64,000 bases of DNA from Diploptera punctata (Eukaryota; Arthropoda; Insecta; Blattodea; Blaberidae), in NCBI GenBank assembly GCA_030220185.1, contig JASPKZ010003415.1:1080001-1144000 (forward strand), in the 5' to 3' direction. Under the pieces are notes generated by a model. That model made no database searches. It had not been told where the DNA came from and was given only the letters and a program-made list of their open reading frames with translations. Within the stretch, counting starts at the first letter, position 1. The number at the start of each line of letters is the position of its first letter. The position numbers and the translations under genes are program-made. Positions 52,016 through 63,307 of this stretch are shown here, piece by piece.

Positions 52016-54612
52016 AATTCTACGTGTGACCATATGTTTAGTTTTACTGATATTTATTTCCAGTCCTAATTTCTTAGTGTTACTCAATAGTGTGTGCGTG
52101 TTGGCCTTCAGTATCTCCTCGCTATCGGCCAGTAGTACTACATCATGAGCATAAACTAACAGCTTATTAATACCATTGAGTTGTAAGCCTTCCTCATTCT
52201 CTAAAGATTTAATGGCGTGCTCTAGTACAAAAGTAAATAGTAGAGGAGATAGTGCATCTCCTTGCTTCAATCCATTCTGGACTTCAAAAGTGTCTGAAAA
52301 CTGTTTGCCTACACACACCCTACTCTTTGAGCCATTTAGACACATTCGTATAAGTCTAACTAACTTTTTAGGAATTCCGAACTCCAGCAGGATACTATAT
52401 AACTTCTCCCTCTTAATTGAATCATATGCTTTTTTGAAGTCTACATATAGTTGATGTACAGTACCATTATATTCCCATTTCTTTTCTAAAATCTGTCTTA
52501 TACTAAAAATCTGATCTGTTGTAGACTTGTTTCTTCTAAATGCACATTGATGATCTCCTAGAATGTCATCAATATAGGGAGTAAGTCTGCTTACTAAAGT
52601 CCTACTACTACTACTACTAAATATATTTGTTAGAATTTTGTACGAAGTTGAAAGTAATGAGATGCCCCTGTAGTTGTTGCAATCAGTTTTATCTCCTTTC
52701 TTGTAAATTGGTACGATAATTGGTTCCTTCCATTCATCTGGAAGAGCTTCTTTTTTCCAAATCATACTAAGCAACCAGCGTATCTTGTCCATCAATTTTT
52801 CTTCCCCTGATTTTATCAGTTCTGCTGGGATCTCATCTGAACCTGATGCTCAATACATCTTCAATTTTTCAATCGCCATTTCAACCTCTAATGCACTTGG
52901 CTCTGCGACTAGCATTTCTGCTGTCTGTAACTTATCCTCCTCAATGTCCTGTTCTGTATGTACATTTAATAGCTGATTAAAGTAACCTTTCCATCTATTT
53001 AATATACTCCTAGAATCTGCAATCATATCCCCATCTTCATTCCGAATTATATTTGTTCTAGCCTGAAACCCTTTCTTCTCTATACTAATTCCCTGATATA
53101 ATTCTCTAATGTTCCTATTTTTTGCATTAATTTCAAGATCATTAATCTTCTCTCTCAAATATTCCCTCTTTTTACTCTTTAGTAACTTGGTGGTTTCCCG
53201 TCTAACTCTACCCAATTGCTCTAAATTTACCTCATTTGGCTCGTATAATCATTTCATTTTTTGCTAGCTTTCTTTTCTTTACAATGTCGGCACATTCCTC
53301 ATCAAACCATTTCTTGTTTTGCCTCCTTTTTAAACAACCAATGCTTTCTGATGCTGACAATTTAACAGTATCTCTTATAGCCTCCCATTCTTTATTTATA
53401 TCAGTTTCTTCTTCGTTTGCCACATCGTCATCTGAAGATTCCAGTACTTAAAATCTATTAGCAATTTTGATTTGGTATTCTTGCCGCATTTCATCATTTT
53501 TCAAGTTTTTTAATTCAAATTTTACAGAATCATCTTTAGCGTTTGTTCCTCTCATAAGCGATAGCCGTTGTCTGATTTTCACTCTGACCAGATGATGATC
53601 CGAATTGCAGTCTGTCCCTCTAACTGACCTAACATCAATGATGCTACTGTGCCAGCGTTTATCCACTAATACTAGATCTATCTGGTTCCGAGTTTCTCCA
53701 TCTGGGGACGTCCAGGTGTATTTATGAATATCCTTATGCTGAAATGTTGTGCTCTTAACAATGAGATTCTTTGATGTGGCAAATGTGACTAATCTAACCC
53801 CGTTGTCGTTACTATCTTTATGAAGACTGAATTTGCCTATTGTTGGTTTGAATATATCTTCCCGCCCCACTTTTGCATTAAAATCTCCTAAGAATTTTCA
53901 TATGATATCGTGAAAGGCTATCAAATAAGCATTCTAATTCTTCATAGAACTCATCCTTGATCTTGTCATCTTTGTCTTCTGTGGGGGCATGTACATTTAC
54001 TATTATAAAATGATGTCGTTTACCCTTTAGAATTATGTATGATATCCTATCACTAACAAACTTAATATCTCGGATAGCGGATAGGATCCTCCTTCTGACT
54101 AAAAAAACCCGTTCCAAATGCAGGTCTTTCTGCACCCCCATAGTATAATGCAAAGCTTCCTGATTCCTGACTACCTACTCCTGGCCACCTAACTTCCTGT
54201 AAAGCGACTATATCCAAGGGCGATTTATCCAATTCCCGCGTTAATATCTCTAGTGCCCCGCTATTGTATAAAGTCCTAACATTCCATGTTCCTAGGAACA
54301 TGTCCCTGTGTTTGAGCCTTTGGCATGGGTTCCCTGAAGTAGTCCCCGCCCGGAGAACCGAATGGGGGACTATTTGACCTCCGGAAAATTTTACCCCAGA
54401 TGAACCCATGTCCGCATTTCTTGACGGTTGTATTTTTACGGTGAAAGATCGTCACTCTTTCGCCCAAGGTACTTTTTTCGTCTGGCTTATCACCTTCGAC
54501 CAGTCCGGCATGGGTAACCCTATCGGCAGCAATGCTACCGCCGGCATAGCTCTCAGGATCATTTAAGCACGCAAGCCACTCCACCACGACAAGGTAAAGA
54601 TACCATGGAGGG
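52016..54612 (-). pseudogene. LC (RTE-like) element, 5' part: leader, AP-endonuclease, RT (nest level 2)
   Basis: From 54612 on the minus strand: leader GGTATCTTTACCTTGTCGTG; LGTWNVRTLYNSGALEIL and DIVALQEVRWPGVGSQE (54350-54200; Asn and Glu of the endonuclease); HHFIIVNVHAPTEDKDD; GREDIFKPTIGKFSLHK; NQIDLVLVDKRWH; DCNSDHHLVRVK (SDHH). Linker with KKWFDEECADIVKKRKLA. RT: WKEPIIVPIYKKGDKTDCNN, YRGISLLSTSYKILTNI, HQCAFRRNKSTTDQIFSI, motif A LYVDFKKAYDSIKREKL, motif B NGLKQGDALSPLLFTFVLE, motif C LLVYAHDVVLLAD (YADD changed to YAHD), ISKTKHMVT. Several frameshifts (53870, 53440, 53220, 52850). Its 3' part is at 46938-47633; total about 3.3 kb. TSD ATCATCTAGGAAGCT at 46923-46937 and 54613-54627. 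Confidence 0.94.
52596..52619 (+). mobile_element. Ultra-short LA tail insertion (~24 bp) in the LC RT
   Basis: Plus strand TAAAGTCC(TAC)n, identical to the last ~24 bases of LA (41905-41925; also 33060-33076). In the LC frame it adds SSSSSRTL-like residues between KILTNI and SRLTPYIDD, where related RTs have only NILLSRL or similar. The plus orientation is opposite to LC. Confidence 0.65.
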
Positions 54613-54627
54613 ATCATCTAGGAAGCT

Positions 54628-54876
54628 ACTTACTTTATTTTACATCATTTTAATTTTATTATATTCTCTGTGTTTGTTAGTATTAGCTAGTATTAGATCA
54701 CATCATTGTATTTTGTTTAGTCTGCATTTTAATATCTTAAAATTGTAATGTGTATGTAATTTTTGTACAATTCTACTATTCGCTGGGTGAGTGGAAGAGA
54801 TGGCCTTATGGCCTTAACTTTGCCAGCTAAAATAAAGTATTATTATTATTATCATTATTATTATTAATATTATTAT
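54628..54876 (+). mobile_element. LB LINE 3' UTR and tail, right half of the split element (nest level 1)
   Basis: Continues the LB element interrupted at 46922. Ends GGTGAGTGGAAGAGATGGCC, TTATGGCCTTAACTTTGCCA, AATAAAG and (TTA)n. The match to the left half is by orientation, family and the 15-bp repeat; a UTR overlap cannot be tested by eye. Confidence 0.85.
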
Positions 54877-55019
54877 TAAATAAGGTAATCGTAGTGAGGG
54901 GATTGCAATGTAGATTAAAATGATAGTTGGGTCAAACGTTTATGCAACTTCTATTAGTTGACCTTCGAGGAGAAATCGATTATTGAAATTGCATATGATG
55001 AATATAACTATTAGTTCTG

Positions 55020-55110
55020 AACTGACAATTAATTGTCTGTATCTCTTTGTCCTTGAGGCAATCCTCTAATGAGGAAAGTTGTATAAATTATAATAAATAT
55101 GATCGGCTGG
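55020..55110 (-). mobile_element. Penelope-like terminal fragment (candidate)
   Basis: TGTCTGTATCTCTTTGTCCT, TGAGGCAATCCTCTAATGAG and GAAAGTTGTATAAATTATAA match 34015-34075 closely. No coding part. Confidence 0.4.
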
Positions 55111-55164
55111 GGAAGTATTTTGGAACATTCAATTTAATTGCTAGTTTGACAGTGTTTTGACAGA

Positions 55165-55285
55165 GGTGAATTATATAGGAGAAACTATGACATATTAGGT
55201 CAGGATAGGGAAAGGGAAATATTTAGAGCTTATGTTCGCACGGCCTTGAACCTTCGGACTCGATTGTGCTATTTACTAAGTTATA
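55165..55285 (+). pseudogene. LC (RTE-like) 3' scrap
   Basis: EVNYIGETMTY-like sequence, then TCAGGATAGGG, AGAGCTTATGTTCGCACGGC and CTTGAACCTTCGGACTCGAT, the diverged end of LC. Confidence 0.7.
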
Positions 55286-55289
55286 CGTT

Positions 55290-56155
55290 ATTCAAAGCGT
55301 CTCTGCTGCCGCAACTGGCAACTGGTTCTCAATCAAAACGTCTTATTCGGACGCCTATAGCACCTCTGCCAAATTCAATCTAGATATTTTATAAATCATG
55401 CATAATATGCCCTATATGCGTTAAAAGTTAAGAAATATATCGATATAGCCTAATTGTAACGTCATTGTCTCCAACTCAGCGGGCCTGTTTTTTGATCCCC
55501 TATCGTGATACGTTTCTTGGATGAGTTATTTTTCCGAATTTTTCTTCCCGAACATAATCTGTCCGTCATTAATATCGTATTCACTTTGTTTAAAAATAAA
55601 TACATTGCAAAAATACAATAAACATACACTGACTTATGATTAGATAAAGACTTAAGAGACATGATATAAACTTGATGTTAAATGTTCGTATTTAAAAATG
55701 TGTGCGACGCTGTTTGTCAGTGTATTTTTTATGGATTAAAAAACTACACTCATACTTGACCAATTTGAATGTGGTTTTCAGCATCATTTAGAAAAAATAT
55801 AAAATTTATCATTTTTGTCACAAAAAATAAATGGCACATCATAAAACTCTCATTAAAAATTACAAAGTTTATTTAAGCTCTACTTACAACATTTTATTAT
55901 ATTACCATGAGTTGTTTAATAAATTACAATTTAATTATAAATATGTCGATAATTAAAGTAGTATTTAAAACGGAGACATATATTTGTAAGTGCACTCTTG
56001 TTAATAGTATTTAATATTAGTTTGACAGTTAATTCCAGTGCAAAAAATGCGTATATTTCTTAGATCTCATCTTATTTTACTTACTGGATAAAAATATAAA
56101 AAACATACGACCTTAATACTTTAAATTCAATTTTTTTAATAAAATTGTATATTTA
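55290..56155. other. Unannotated AT-rich sequence
   Basis: No gene or repeat recognised. AACTCAGCGGGCCTGTTTTT near 55475 with ATCCCCTATCGTGATACGTT may be a very decayed F1 SINE head. Confidence 0.4.
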
Positions 56156-56159
56156 TTAA

Positions 56160-56375
<216 letters not shown>

Positions 56376-56379
56376 TTAC

Positions 56380-56990
56380 TTTATTTTTATGTCAAGTAAA
56401 AATCATGAAAAGTTCGTGTCGAATCTATCCCATTAAAGTGTTCCTTGGAAATAAAATTTGAGGCAGAATTCCCACATTCCAGAACTTTATTTCTACCTCA
56501 TTCAAGTAGGCTTTCTTCTCCTTGCTGGTCGAAGTCTGAATGTCCAGGGAAATACGAGAATAAATTCCTTGCATATTGACGACTGAAGCGAAGAAGTGGG
56601 TTATATGAGAAGGGATTTTTATTATTTACTTCGCATATCTCACGATCCTCACGATTATTAATGTGCTGCTATAGGAACCAACGTAAAAACTGGAGAACCA
56701 CGCCGAATTAAAGGTTTAACAAATACAACTAGCTTATATGAGACTCTAATGTTCTGCTATAATTAACTCTTAAATTCGTAATGTATCCTTTTTGATACAT
56801 CAGTTGGTTCAATTAATTTAATATTTTAAATACATCAGAAGAAAACGAACAAAAAAACACTTAAATGTGTGTTTAATTACACAATATACCTAATAATAAC
56901 AGTTACACAAGATTCCGTTTTTACTGCGGTCCGCTACATTCAAATATCTAACAGAAGAAATTTGTGTTTTGCCAATTTATGGGTTAACAT
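56380..56990. other. Unannotated sequence
   Basis: Nothing recognised. Confidence 0.5.
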
Positions 56991-56993
56991 CAT

Positions 56994-57325
56994 GATATAA
57001 GGAACACCTTAAAGATTTTATGTACGCGGGCGGTAAATCAAGCTATGCGAAATACATCATTAACGAAGGTCACCGAATGGACACAATATAAAACACTAAC
57101 TATAGTCCACAACGAAAACATTCCAGCAAATATAAATATATTTAAAGACCTTGAAATTATAAAATAAATAAACAACACCTTACTTCTTAATGAAAACACA
57201 CACCAGTCGTACAACCCATTATACGAAATCGTCAAAAACAAATCAGTTGCTGCTAAAGACGCTTCGAATATACGACGCCGAAAACAACTAGTAGCAGATA
57301 CTCAACCTGTTGATGATGGAAGTTA
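56994..57325 (+). pseudogene. Penelope-like element, C-terminal (GIY-YIG) ORF end
   Basis: A plus-strand frame reads YKEHLKDF followed by GKSSYAKYIINEGHRMDTI, NENIPANINIFKDLEIYKIN, then HQSYNPLYEIVKNKSV and RRRKQLVADTQPVDDGS. The pattern FxEH...SxxAxHxxxxxH...E.IY...NP.YE is that of the GIY-YIG endonuclease end of Penelope-like reverse transcriptases. Two small breaks. Followed at once by a hammerhead-like motif, as expected for the Penelope 3' region. Confidence 0.68.
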
Positions 57326-57347
57326 ACTTCCGAAAGGCCTCCAGATA
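57301..57347 (+). ncRNA. Hammerhead-ribozyme-like motif 3 (Penelope-type)
   Basis: CCTG, box TTGATGA (57310-57316; expected CTGATGA), T, stem II GGAAG-TTAA-CTTCC (57318-57331), GAAA (57332-57335), palindromic helix III AGGCCT (57335-57340), C, CAG closing helix I with CTG. A T lies unpaired between the box and stem II. It overlaps the last codons of the Penelope ORF. Confidence 0.5.
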
Positions 57348-57589
57348 AAATTTTTAATTTAATATTTTAACATAGTTCCACAAGGTACATATTTTAAGTT
57401 TTTATCTTATAATATCATACAAAAATATCGTTATTCAAGGTTCAACTTATTCCAATAACAGTTGTCAATGAAAAGTAAAATAAAATGCAAACAAACTAAT
57501 ATCCTAACCAGATGCGAGTGTAAGTAAGGAACACTGATATAGTACATTAGCCTAAATATCGTTAAAGTATTTACTAGGATTGAAAATGA

Positions 57590-58140
57590 GGAAAAACTGC
57601 ACTTAAACTAGCGTGAAATATTTTCAAAGTCCTATACAACAACAGTGCGCATGCACCAGAGTTTATAGAGCCAGCGATAACCCACAATGGAACCACATAT
57701 TGATTATCATCCTCGATTACTATCCGTCGCTATGAAATTTAAATGACCAATATTTGCAATAAATCCCCAAATCTATGTTAAAATATATATTAATAATATT
57801 AAAATTACCAAATGTATATTGAAAATGGGTGTACACTTACTTATCACTCCCTAGCGCTGATCCAACCAGCGATAACCCAAAACAGCGATAGAAAAATCAA
57901 ATAATAATATACTCTGTGGAGAAAATAGGAGTTAGCATCACAATATTGTCTAATAGAGTCATAATATTGTGATTTGCATATTTAAATAAATACTTCAAAA
58001 TTGTCTAATAATGTTATAAAATTGTTTGAAAAAGTTTAAAATATTAAGTAATTTTAGTAAATACAGAATAAGAGCTATCGTTTATAACAACACAACTGAA
58101 AAATCAAGCGCTAGAAGAGCATTTGAGCTAAAAAGATTTT
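57590..58140 (+). repeat. Direct repeat D, left copy (~550 bp)
   Basis: Matches 61680-62215 at roughly nine bases in ten by eye: CACTTAAACTAGCGTGAAAT, CAACAGTGCGCATGCACCAG, CCAGCGATAACCCACAAT, GGTGTACACTTACTTATCAC, AATATTGTGATTTGCATATT and the end AATCAAGCGCTAGAAGAG. No ORF. Confidence 0.92.
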
Positions 58141-58239
58141 ACGAATGAGTTGAAATAATTTCGAAAATAATTTGTAAAAAATTTCCAATCTTTGCACCAC
58201 ATATAATTTTATTTGATCATCATTATAAGGGCTAGCGAA

Positions 58240-59856
58240 TTCTGTACCAAAACAAACGCTATGTTAGATACTACGCGTAGTATAGAGAGAGCTGGAATTC
58301 TATACCAAAACAAACGTTATATGTTAGATACTACGCGTAGTATAGAGAGAGCTGGAATTCTATACAAAACAAACGCTATATGTTAGATACTATGCGTAGT
58401 ATAGAGAGAGCTGGAATTCTATACCAAAACAAACGCTATATGTTAGATACTACGCGTAGTATAGAGAGAGCTGGAATTCTATACCAAAACAAACGCTATA
58501 TGTTAGATACTACGCGTAGTATAGAGAGAGCTGTAATTCTATACCAAAACAAACGCTATATGTTAGATACTACGCGTAGTATAGAGAGAGCTGGAATTCT
58601 ATACAAAACAAACGCTATATGTTAGATACTACGCGTAGTATAGAGAGAGCTGGAATTCTATACCAAAACAAACGCTATATGTTAGATACTACGCGTAGTA
58701 TAGAGAGCTGGAATTCTATACCAAAACAAACGCTATATGTCAGATACTACGCGTAGTATAGAGAGAGCTGGAATTCTATACCAAAACAAACGCTATATGT
58801 TAGATACTACTCGTAGTATAGAGAGAGCTGGAATTCTACATCAAAACAAACGCTATATGTTAGATACTACGCGTAGTATAGAGAGAGCTGGAATTCTATA
58901 CCAAAACAAACGCTATATGTTAGATACTACGCGTAGTATAGAGAGAGCTGGAATTCTATACCAAAACAAACGCTATATGTTAGATACTACGCGTAGTATA
59001 GAGAGAGCTGGAATTCTATACCAAAACAAACGCTATATGTCAGATACTACGCGTAGTATAGAGAGAGCTGGAATTCTATACCAAAACAAACGCTATATGT
59101 TAGATACTACGCGTAGTATAGAGAGAGCTGGAATTCTATACCAAAACAAACGCTATATGTTAGATACTACGCGTAGTATGGAGAGAGCTGGAATTCTATA
59201 CCAAAACAAACGCTATATGTTAGATACTACGCGTAGTATAGAGAGAGCTGGAATTCTATACCAAAACAAACGCTATATGTTAGATACTACGCGTAGTATA
59301 GAGAGAGCTGGAATTCTATACCAAAACAAACGCTATATGTTAGATACTACGCGTAGTATAGAGAGAGCTGGAATTCTATACCAAAACAAACGCTATATGT
59401 TAGATACTACGCGTAGTATAGAGAGAGCTGGAATTCTATACCAAAACAAACGCTATATGTTAGATACTACGCGTAGTATAGAGAGCTGGAATTCTATACC
59501 AAAACAAACGCTATATGTTAGATACTACTCGTAGTATAGAGAGAGCTGGAATTCTATACCAAAACAAACGCTATATGTTAGATACTACGCGTAGTATAGA
59601 GAGAGCTGGAATTCTATACCAAAACAAACGCTATATGTTAGATACTACGCGTAGTATAGAGAGAGCTGGAATTCTATACCAAAACAAACGCTATATGTTA
59701 GATACTACGCGTAGTATAGAGAAAGCTGGAATTCTATACCAAAACAAACGCTATATGTTAGATACTACGCGTAGTATAGAGAGAGCTGGAATTCTATACC
59801 AAAACAAACGCTATATGTCAGATACTACGCGTAGTATAGAGAGAACTGGAATTTAG
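58240..59856 (+). repeat. 60-bp satellite, 27 units, palindromic core
   Basis: The unit contains the perfect 16-bp palindrome ATACTACGCGTAGTAT, then AGAGAGAGCTGGAATTCTAT, ACCAAAACAAACGCTATATG and TTAG. Units are almost identical; the palindrome recurs every 60 bp from 58267. Exceptions: 59-bp units (TATACAAAAC) near 58360 and 58600, and 58-bp units (GAGAGCTGG) near 58697 and 59480. As 60 is a multiple of three, a MLDTTRSIERAGILYQNKRY repeat ORF runs through it; I regard this as accidental. Confidence 0.95.
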
Positions 59857-59859
59857 TAT

Positions 59860-60830
59860 GGGATGTTGTGGAGTATCGTCATATTACTATACAACTGTAA
59901 AACTTTACGAATACAATTCAAAGCCATGGATCCGTTAAAAAGTTTATAAAGTAATGTTATATCAATTGAATATTTATAAATTGTAATACATTCAGAGAGT
60001 AAGATTCAGTTCTGTTTTGATAAATGAATTACAGGTATTAGTGGACTTGTGCATTGTTTTATTTATGTTCGTTTCTCTGTGTTTGCTAGCATTGATAACA
60101 CTGCATGGTGTTTGAGTTACTTTATTGCACAATAAATTGCAATCGTCTGCTGTATTATATCATTTTTGCAGTATCTAACTTTACCTGGTCCCGTCTTGAC
60201 GTCGTATTTGTTTTCCTTCCGTCCCTCGTCCATGCAAGTGTTGTTTACAATGTTTCTACAGTCAGGTCGTCCTGCAATTGAAGGGTTGGGTGTAGGATCC
60301 GCTAGCCTTGATCTTTATCATCGAAGCTTTCGCGTCGATTAGGTCTTCTGGCCTGTTCCGTTTCACACTGAAAGCTGATTCACGTAACACATTTTTAGGC
60401 ATCCAATTCTCTTTTTTCCAAGTGGTCGTAGTTGAGAACTTTCTGAATTGTGAGCGTTCACTTTGAATACTATTTGTAAGAAATGTGAATCGTGCAAGTG
60501 TTGCCCCACCGATAAACCTGCTGTGCCAGCGATATGTATGGATACCTGTGCCTCAACTTTCCTTTACCTTCATGCTTACCTGAACGAACCCATCGCCACT
60601 CGTATATCTGCGGTTCAACATTGCTCCTCAGGCGATATCCCTGCATGCGAAAATCTTATGTCTTCTTTGGAGTTTCAAGACCTTCATTTGGGGCGAGGAA
60701 TTCAAGATACGAATCCATCGGCCATTAATTCCATTTTATTAATGTTTTATATATTTTATATGCATCATGCTGTGAAGAAGAGGGACTTGGTTTTTTGAAT
60801 GAGTGCTGATATGAGTGTAGAAGAGTATGT
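59860..60830. other. Unannotated sequence with one odd ORF
   Basis: ORF 60463-60798 (111 codons, starts MNTICKKCESCKCCPTDKPA) has seven Cys in its first 40 residues but no domain I recognise; composition and lack of neighbours make coding doubtful. The rest shows nothing. Confidence 0.3.
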
Positions 60831-60837
60831 GAGGTAT

Positions 60838-60892
60838 TATTATTATTATTACTATTATTATTATTACTATTATTGTTATTATTATTGTTTTC

Positions 60893-60923
<31 letters not shown>

Positions 60924-60960
60924 GTAGTAGTAGTAGTAGTAGTAGTAGCAGTATTATTAT
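60838..60960. repeat. (ATT)n and (TAG)n microsatellite
   Basis: ATT/ACT repeats followed by about nine TAG repeats, then ATT. Confidence 0.9.
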
Positions 60961-60965
60961 TAGTA

Positions 60966-61291
60966 TGTCCAGTGCTGTGGTCTCGAGGTAGCGTGCTGCC
61001 TTGTCACGCAGTGGGCCCGGGTTCGATTCCCGATCGGGACAGGCTCCTGGGCGAGGTTTTTTCGGGGGTTTTCCTCACCTGTAAGACGAATGTCAGGAAG
61101 CTTAGAGCCCCACGGTCCCCGAAAATGATTTGGCCATCATCATCATTATTATCATCATCCTTCACTGGTATGGGAAGCAACGGGAAGCTACCACACCTAT
61201 AATTTCCTATTTAAGCTGCAAAGCATAGCATGAAAATGCTATGATTGCAGTGAAAGACCTTCCCCCGGGCAGAATTACTATGGATGGATGG
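60966..61291 (+). mobile_element. SINE family F1, copy 7
   Basis: Head TCCAGTGCTGTGGTCTCGAG, B box GGTTCGATTCCC, body with GGCGAGGTTTTTTCGGGGG, CCCACGGTCCCCGAAAATGA and the end ACTATGGATGGATGG. Same subfamily as 6852-7198. Set in (ATT)n on both sides; the 3' (ATT)n runs to 61345. Confidence 0.93.
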
Positions 61292-61348
<57 letters not shown>

Positions 61349-61679
61349 TTGTAATTTATCACGAAGAAGTATTGCTCCAAAACAATTATGCTTATTAAGT
61401 TTACTCTATTGTTCAAAATTATCACAGCAATCAGCCATATTTATTTGTTTATGTAATTTATATAAATTACTCTATTTTTGTTTGAAATATATTTCCACTT
61501 TAGTCATGTTATTATTGATTTGTGCTGTGTAAGACCCGTTAAAACTGAGTCGTTTGCAATAGAGTACGTTACTATAGAGAATTCCCCAAATTAACATCAT
61601 ATTGATAAGATAGATAAAATTAATAAGATTAGTGAGTCAGACGTCTTGCCATATCGGGTTAGAATATTCTGGAACATAC

Positions 61680-62215
61680 TTGGGAAAAGCTGCACTTAAA
61701 CTGGCGTGAAATATTTTCAAAGTCCTATAGAACAACAGTGCGCATGCACCAGAGTTTATAGAGCCAGCGATAACCCACAATCGAGCCACATATCGATTAA
61801 ATTCCTCGATTACTATCGGTCGATATGAAATTTAAATGACCAATATTTGCAATAAACCCCCAAATCTATGTTAAAAAATATATTGATAATATTAAAATTA
61901 CCAAACGTTTATTTAAATGGGTGTACACTTACTTATCACTCCCTAATGCTGATTCAACCAGCGATAACCCAGCGATAGAAAAATCTTAGACTAAATAATA
62001 TACTATGTGGAGAAAATAGCAGTTAGGATCACAATATTGTCTAACAGTGTCATAATATTGTCATTTGCATATTTAAATAAATACTTCAAAATTGTCAAAT
62101 AATGTTATAAAAATTGTTTGAAAAAATTTAAATATTAAATAATGTTAGTAAATACAGAAGAAGAGCTACAGTTTACAACAATATAACTGAAAAATCTAGC
62201 GCTAGTAGAAGTGCA
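61680..62215 (+). repeat. Direct repeat D, right copy
   Basis: See 57590-58140. Here it starts AAAAGCTGCACTTAAACTGG and ends AATCTAGCGCTAGTAGAAG. Same orientation, 4.09 kb downstream, so the two copies bracket the 60-bp satellite. Confidence 0.92.
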
Positions 62216-62219
62216 GTTG

Positions 62220-63050
62220 AGCCCATACTTGAATATTTATGTATTTGTACAATACCTAGTAGTCTGCATTATGAGAGAAATGGTACATGTCTATGCATCA
62301 TGGACCCAGCCGTAGAATCTCTGCTTAGTTCTAAAGTTAATATTAAACTTAAAGTTTGTTTTCATTTAAGCTCTCAATTGCTTCGCGATCTATGATTGTC
62401 AGATTATTGGTATTATATATCAATTTTGCTATAATCTCTATAAGACTAGAAATCTATTTTATGAGCCGACGGGTTAATTAAAAGGTAATAGATTTATTAA
62501 TAGTGATCCAATAAATATGGCATTTTTCGTTGCAAATGTTAATTCATTGCTCAAGATGATGTTGTCTAATCGGTTCCTATTTGATTCAATATTTCCTCAC
62601 ATCATTATTGATAAGTAACTTACCTCCTTCACTATGACGTAACATGATTATATTTTATTTATATAGGCCTATTTATTCTTAGGTTTTACTGCGTATTTGA
62701 CATCTCCCTGTGTCCATTTCAATATTCTAAAACCAATCTCCATGCCTCCCTATTTTTCCACGCTCCTTCCTATAAGTTTATATTTTTCCACTATTCTGAC
62801 TACCCCTTGTGCCGATGTTAGTTTGGAATATCTACTTCCTTCTTTCTCTTCCTCCTTCTTGTCCTCCAGGTTGATATTACGCGGGGCACTTCCCCGTTTA
62901 TAAGAAAAAATGTAAAATGCGAAAAGAACAGCCAGACGGAAACAAAATGAGATGGCAACAGCTCGAAATTTATTGTCAAAAACAAATTCAGATATCCGAG
63001 CGTGGACTATTTCAGGGAGTCTATGGTAGGCTTAAATGTAATAATAAAAA
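62220..63050. other. Unannotated AT-rich sequence
   Basis: TCTAAAACCAATCTCCATGC and the pyrimidine-rich stretch at 62700-62890 could be minus-strand LINE sequence, but I cannot support a family. Confidence 0.4.
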
Positions 63051-63054
63051 TAAT

Positions 63055-63188
63055 TCCCATAGACTGCGATGAATAGGATATGTGGCATGACGAAGGAATG
63101 GAAGAGGGGCATGGAAACTCCATGTAGGATAACTAGAAATAATGCCCCATTAGGTAGGTCAATAAATATTTGGGAGAATAACATTTGT
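63055..63188 (+). pseudogene. LC (RTE-like) scrap
   Basis: HRLR*IGYVA followed by WKRGMETPCR and RNNAPLGRSINIWENNI, corresponding to RRLRWAGHVA..GRPRMRWENNI. Followed by a GAT/AAT microsatellite (63189-63300). Confidence 0.75.
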
Positions 63189-63307
63189 GATGATGATACT
63201 GATGATGATGATAATAATAATAATAACAATAGTAATATTACTTGTAATATTAATGTAGTAATGATAATTATTATAATATCTATAATAAAAATGTATTATC
63301 AATAATA

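Noticed and set aside
53236..53451. Plus-strand Ser/Phe-rich ORF
   Set aside because: Antisense shadow of the LC element ORF2 linker.
58380..59856. 20-residue repeat protein (MLDTTRSIERAGILYQNKRY)n
   Set aside because: Unit length happens to be a multiple of three; 58- and 59-bp units break the frame, and the DNA palindrome explains the conservation better.
60463..60798. Cysteine-rich small protein gene
   Set aside because: No signal peptide, domain, splice context or second copy; could be chance. Mentioned under the unannotated stretch only.
57590..62215. A complete LTR retrotransposon
   Set aside because: No gag-pol, primer-binding site or polypurine tract visible between the direct repeats, and no clear TG..CA ends.
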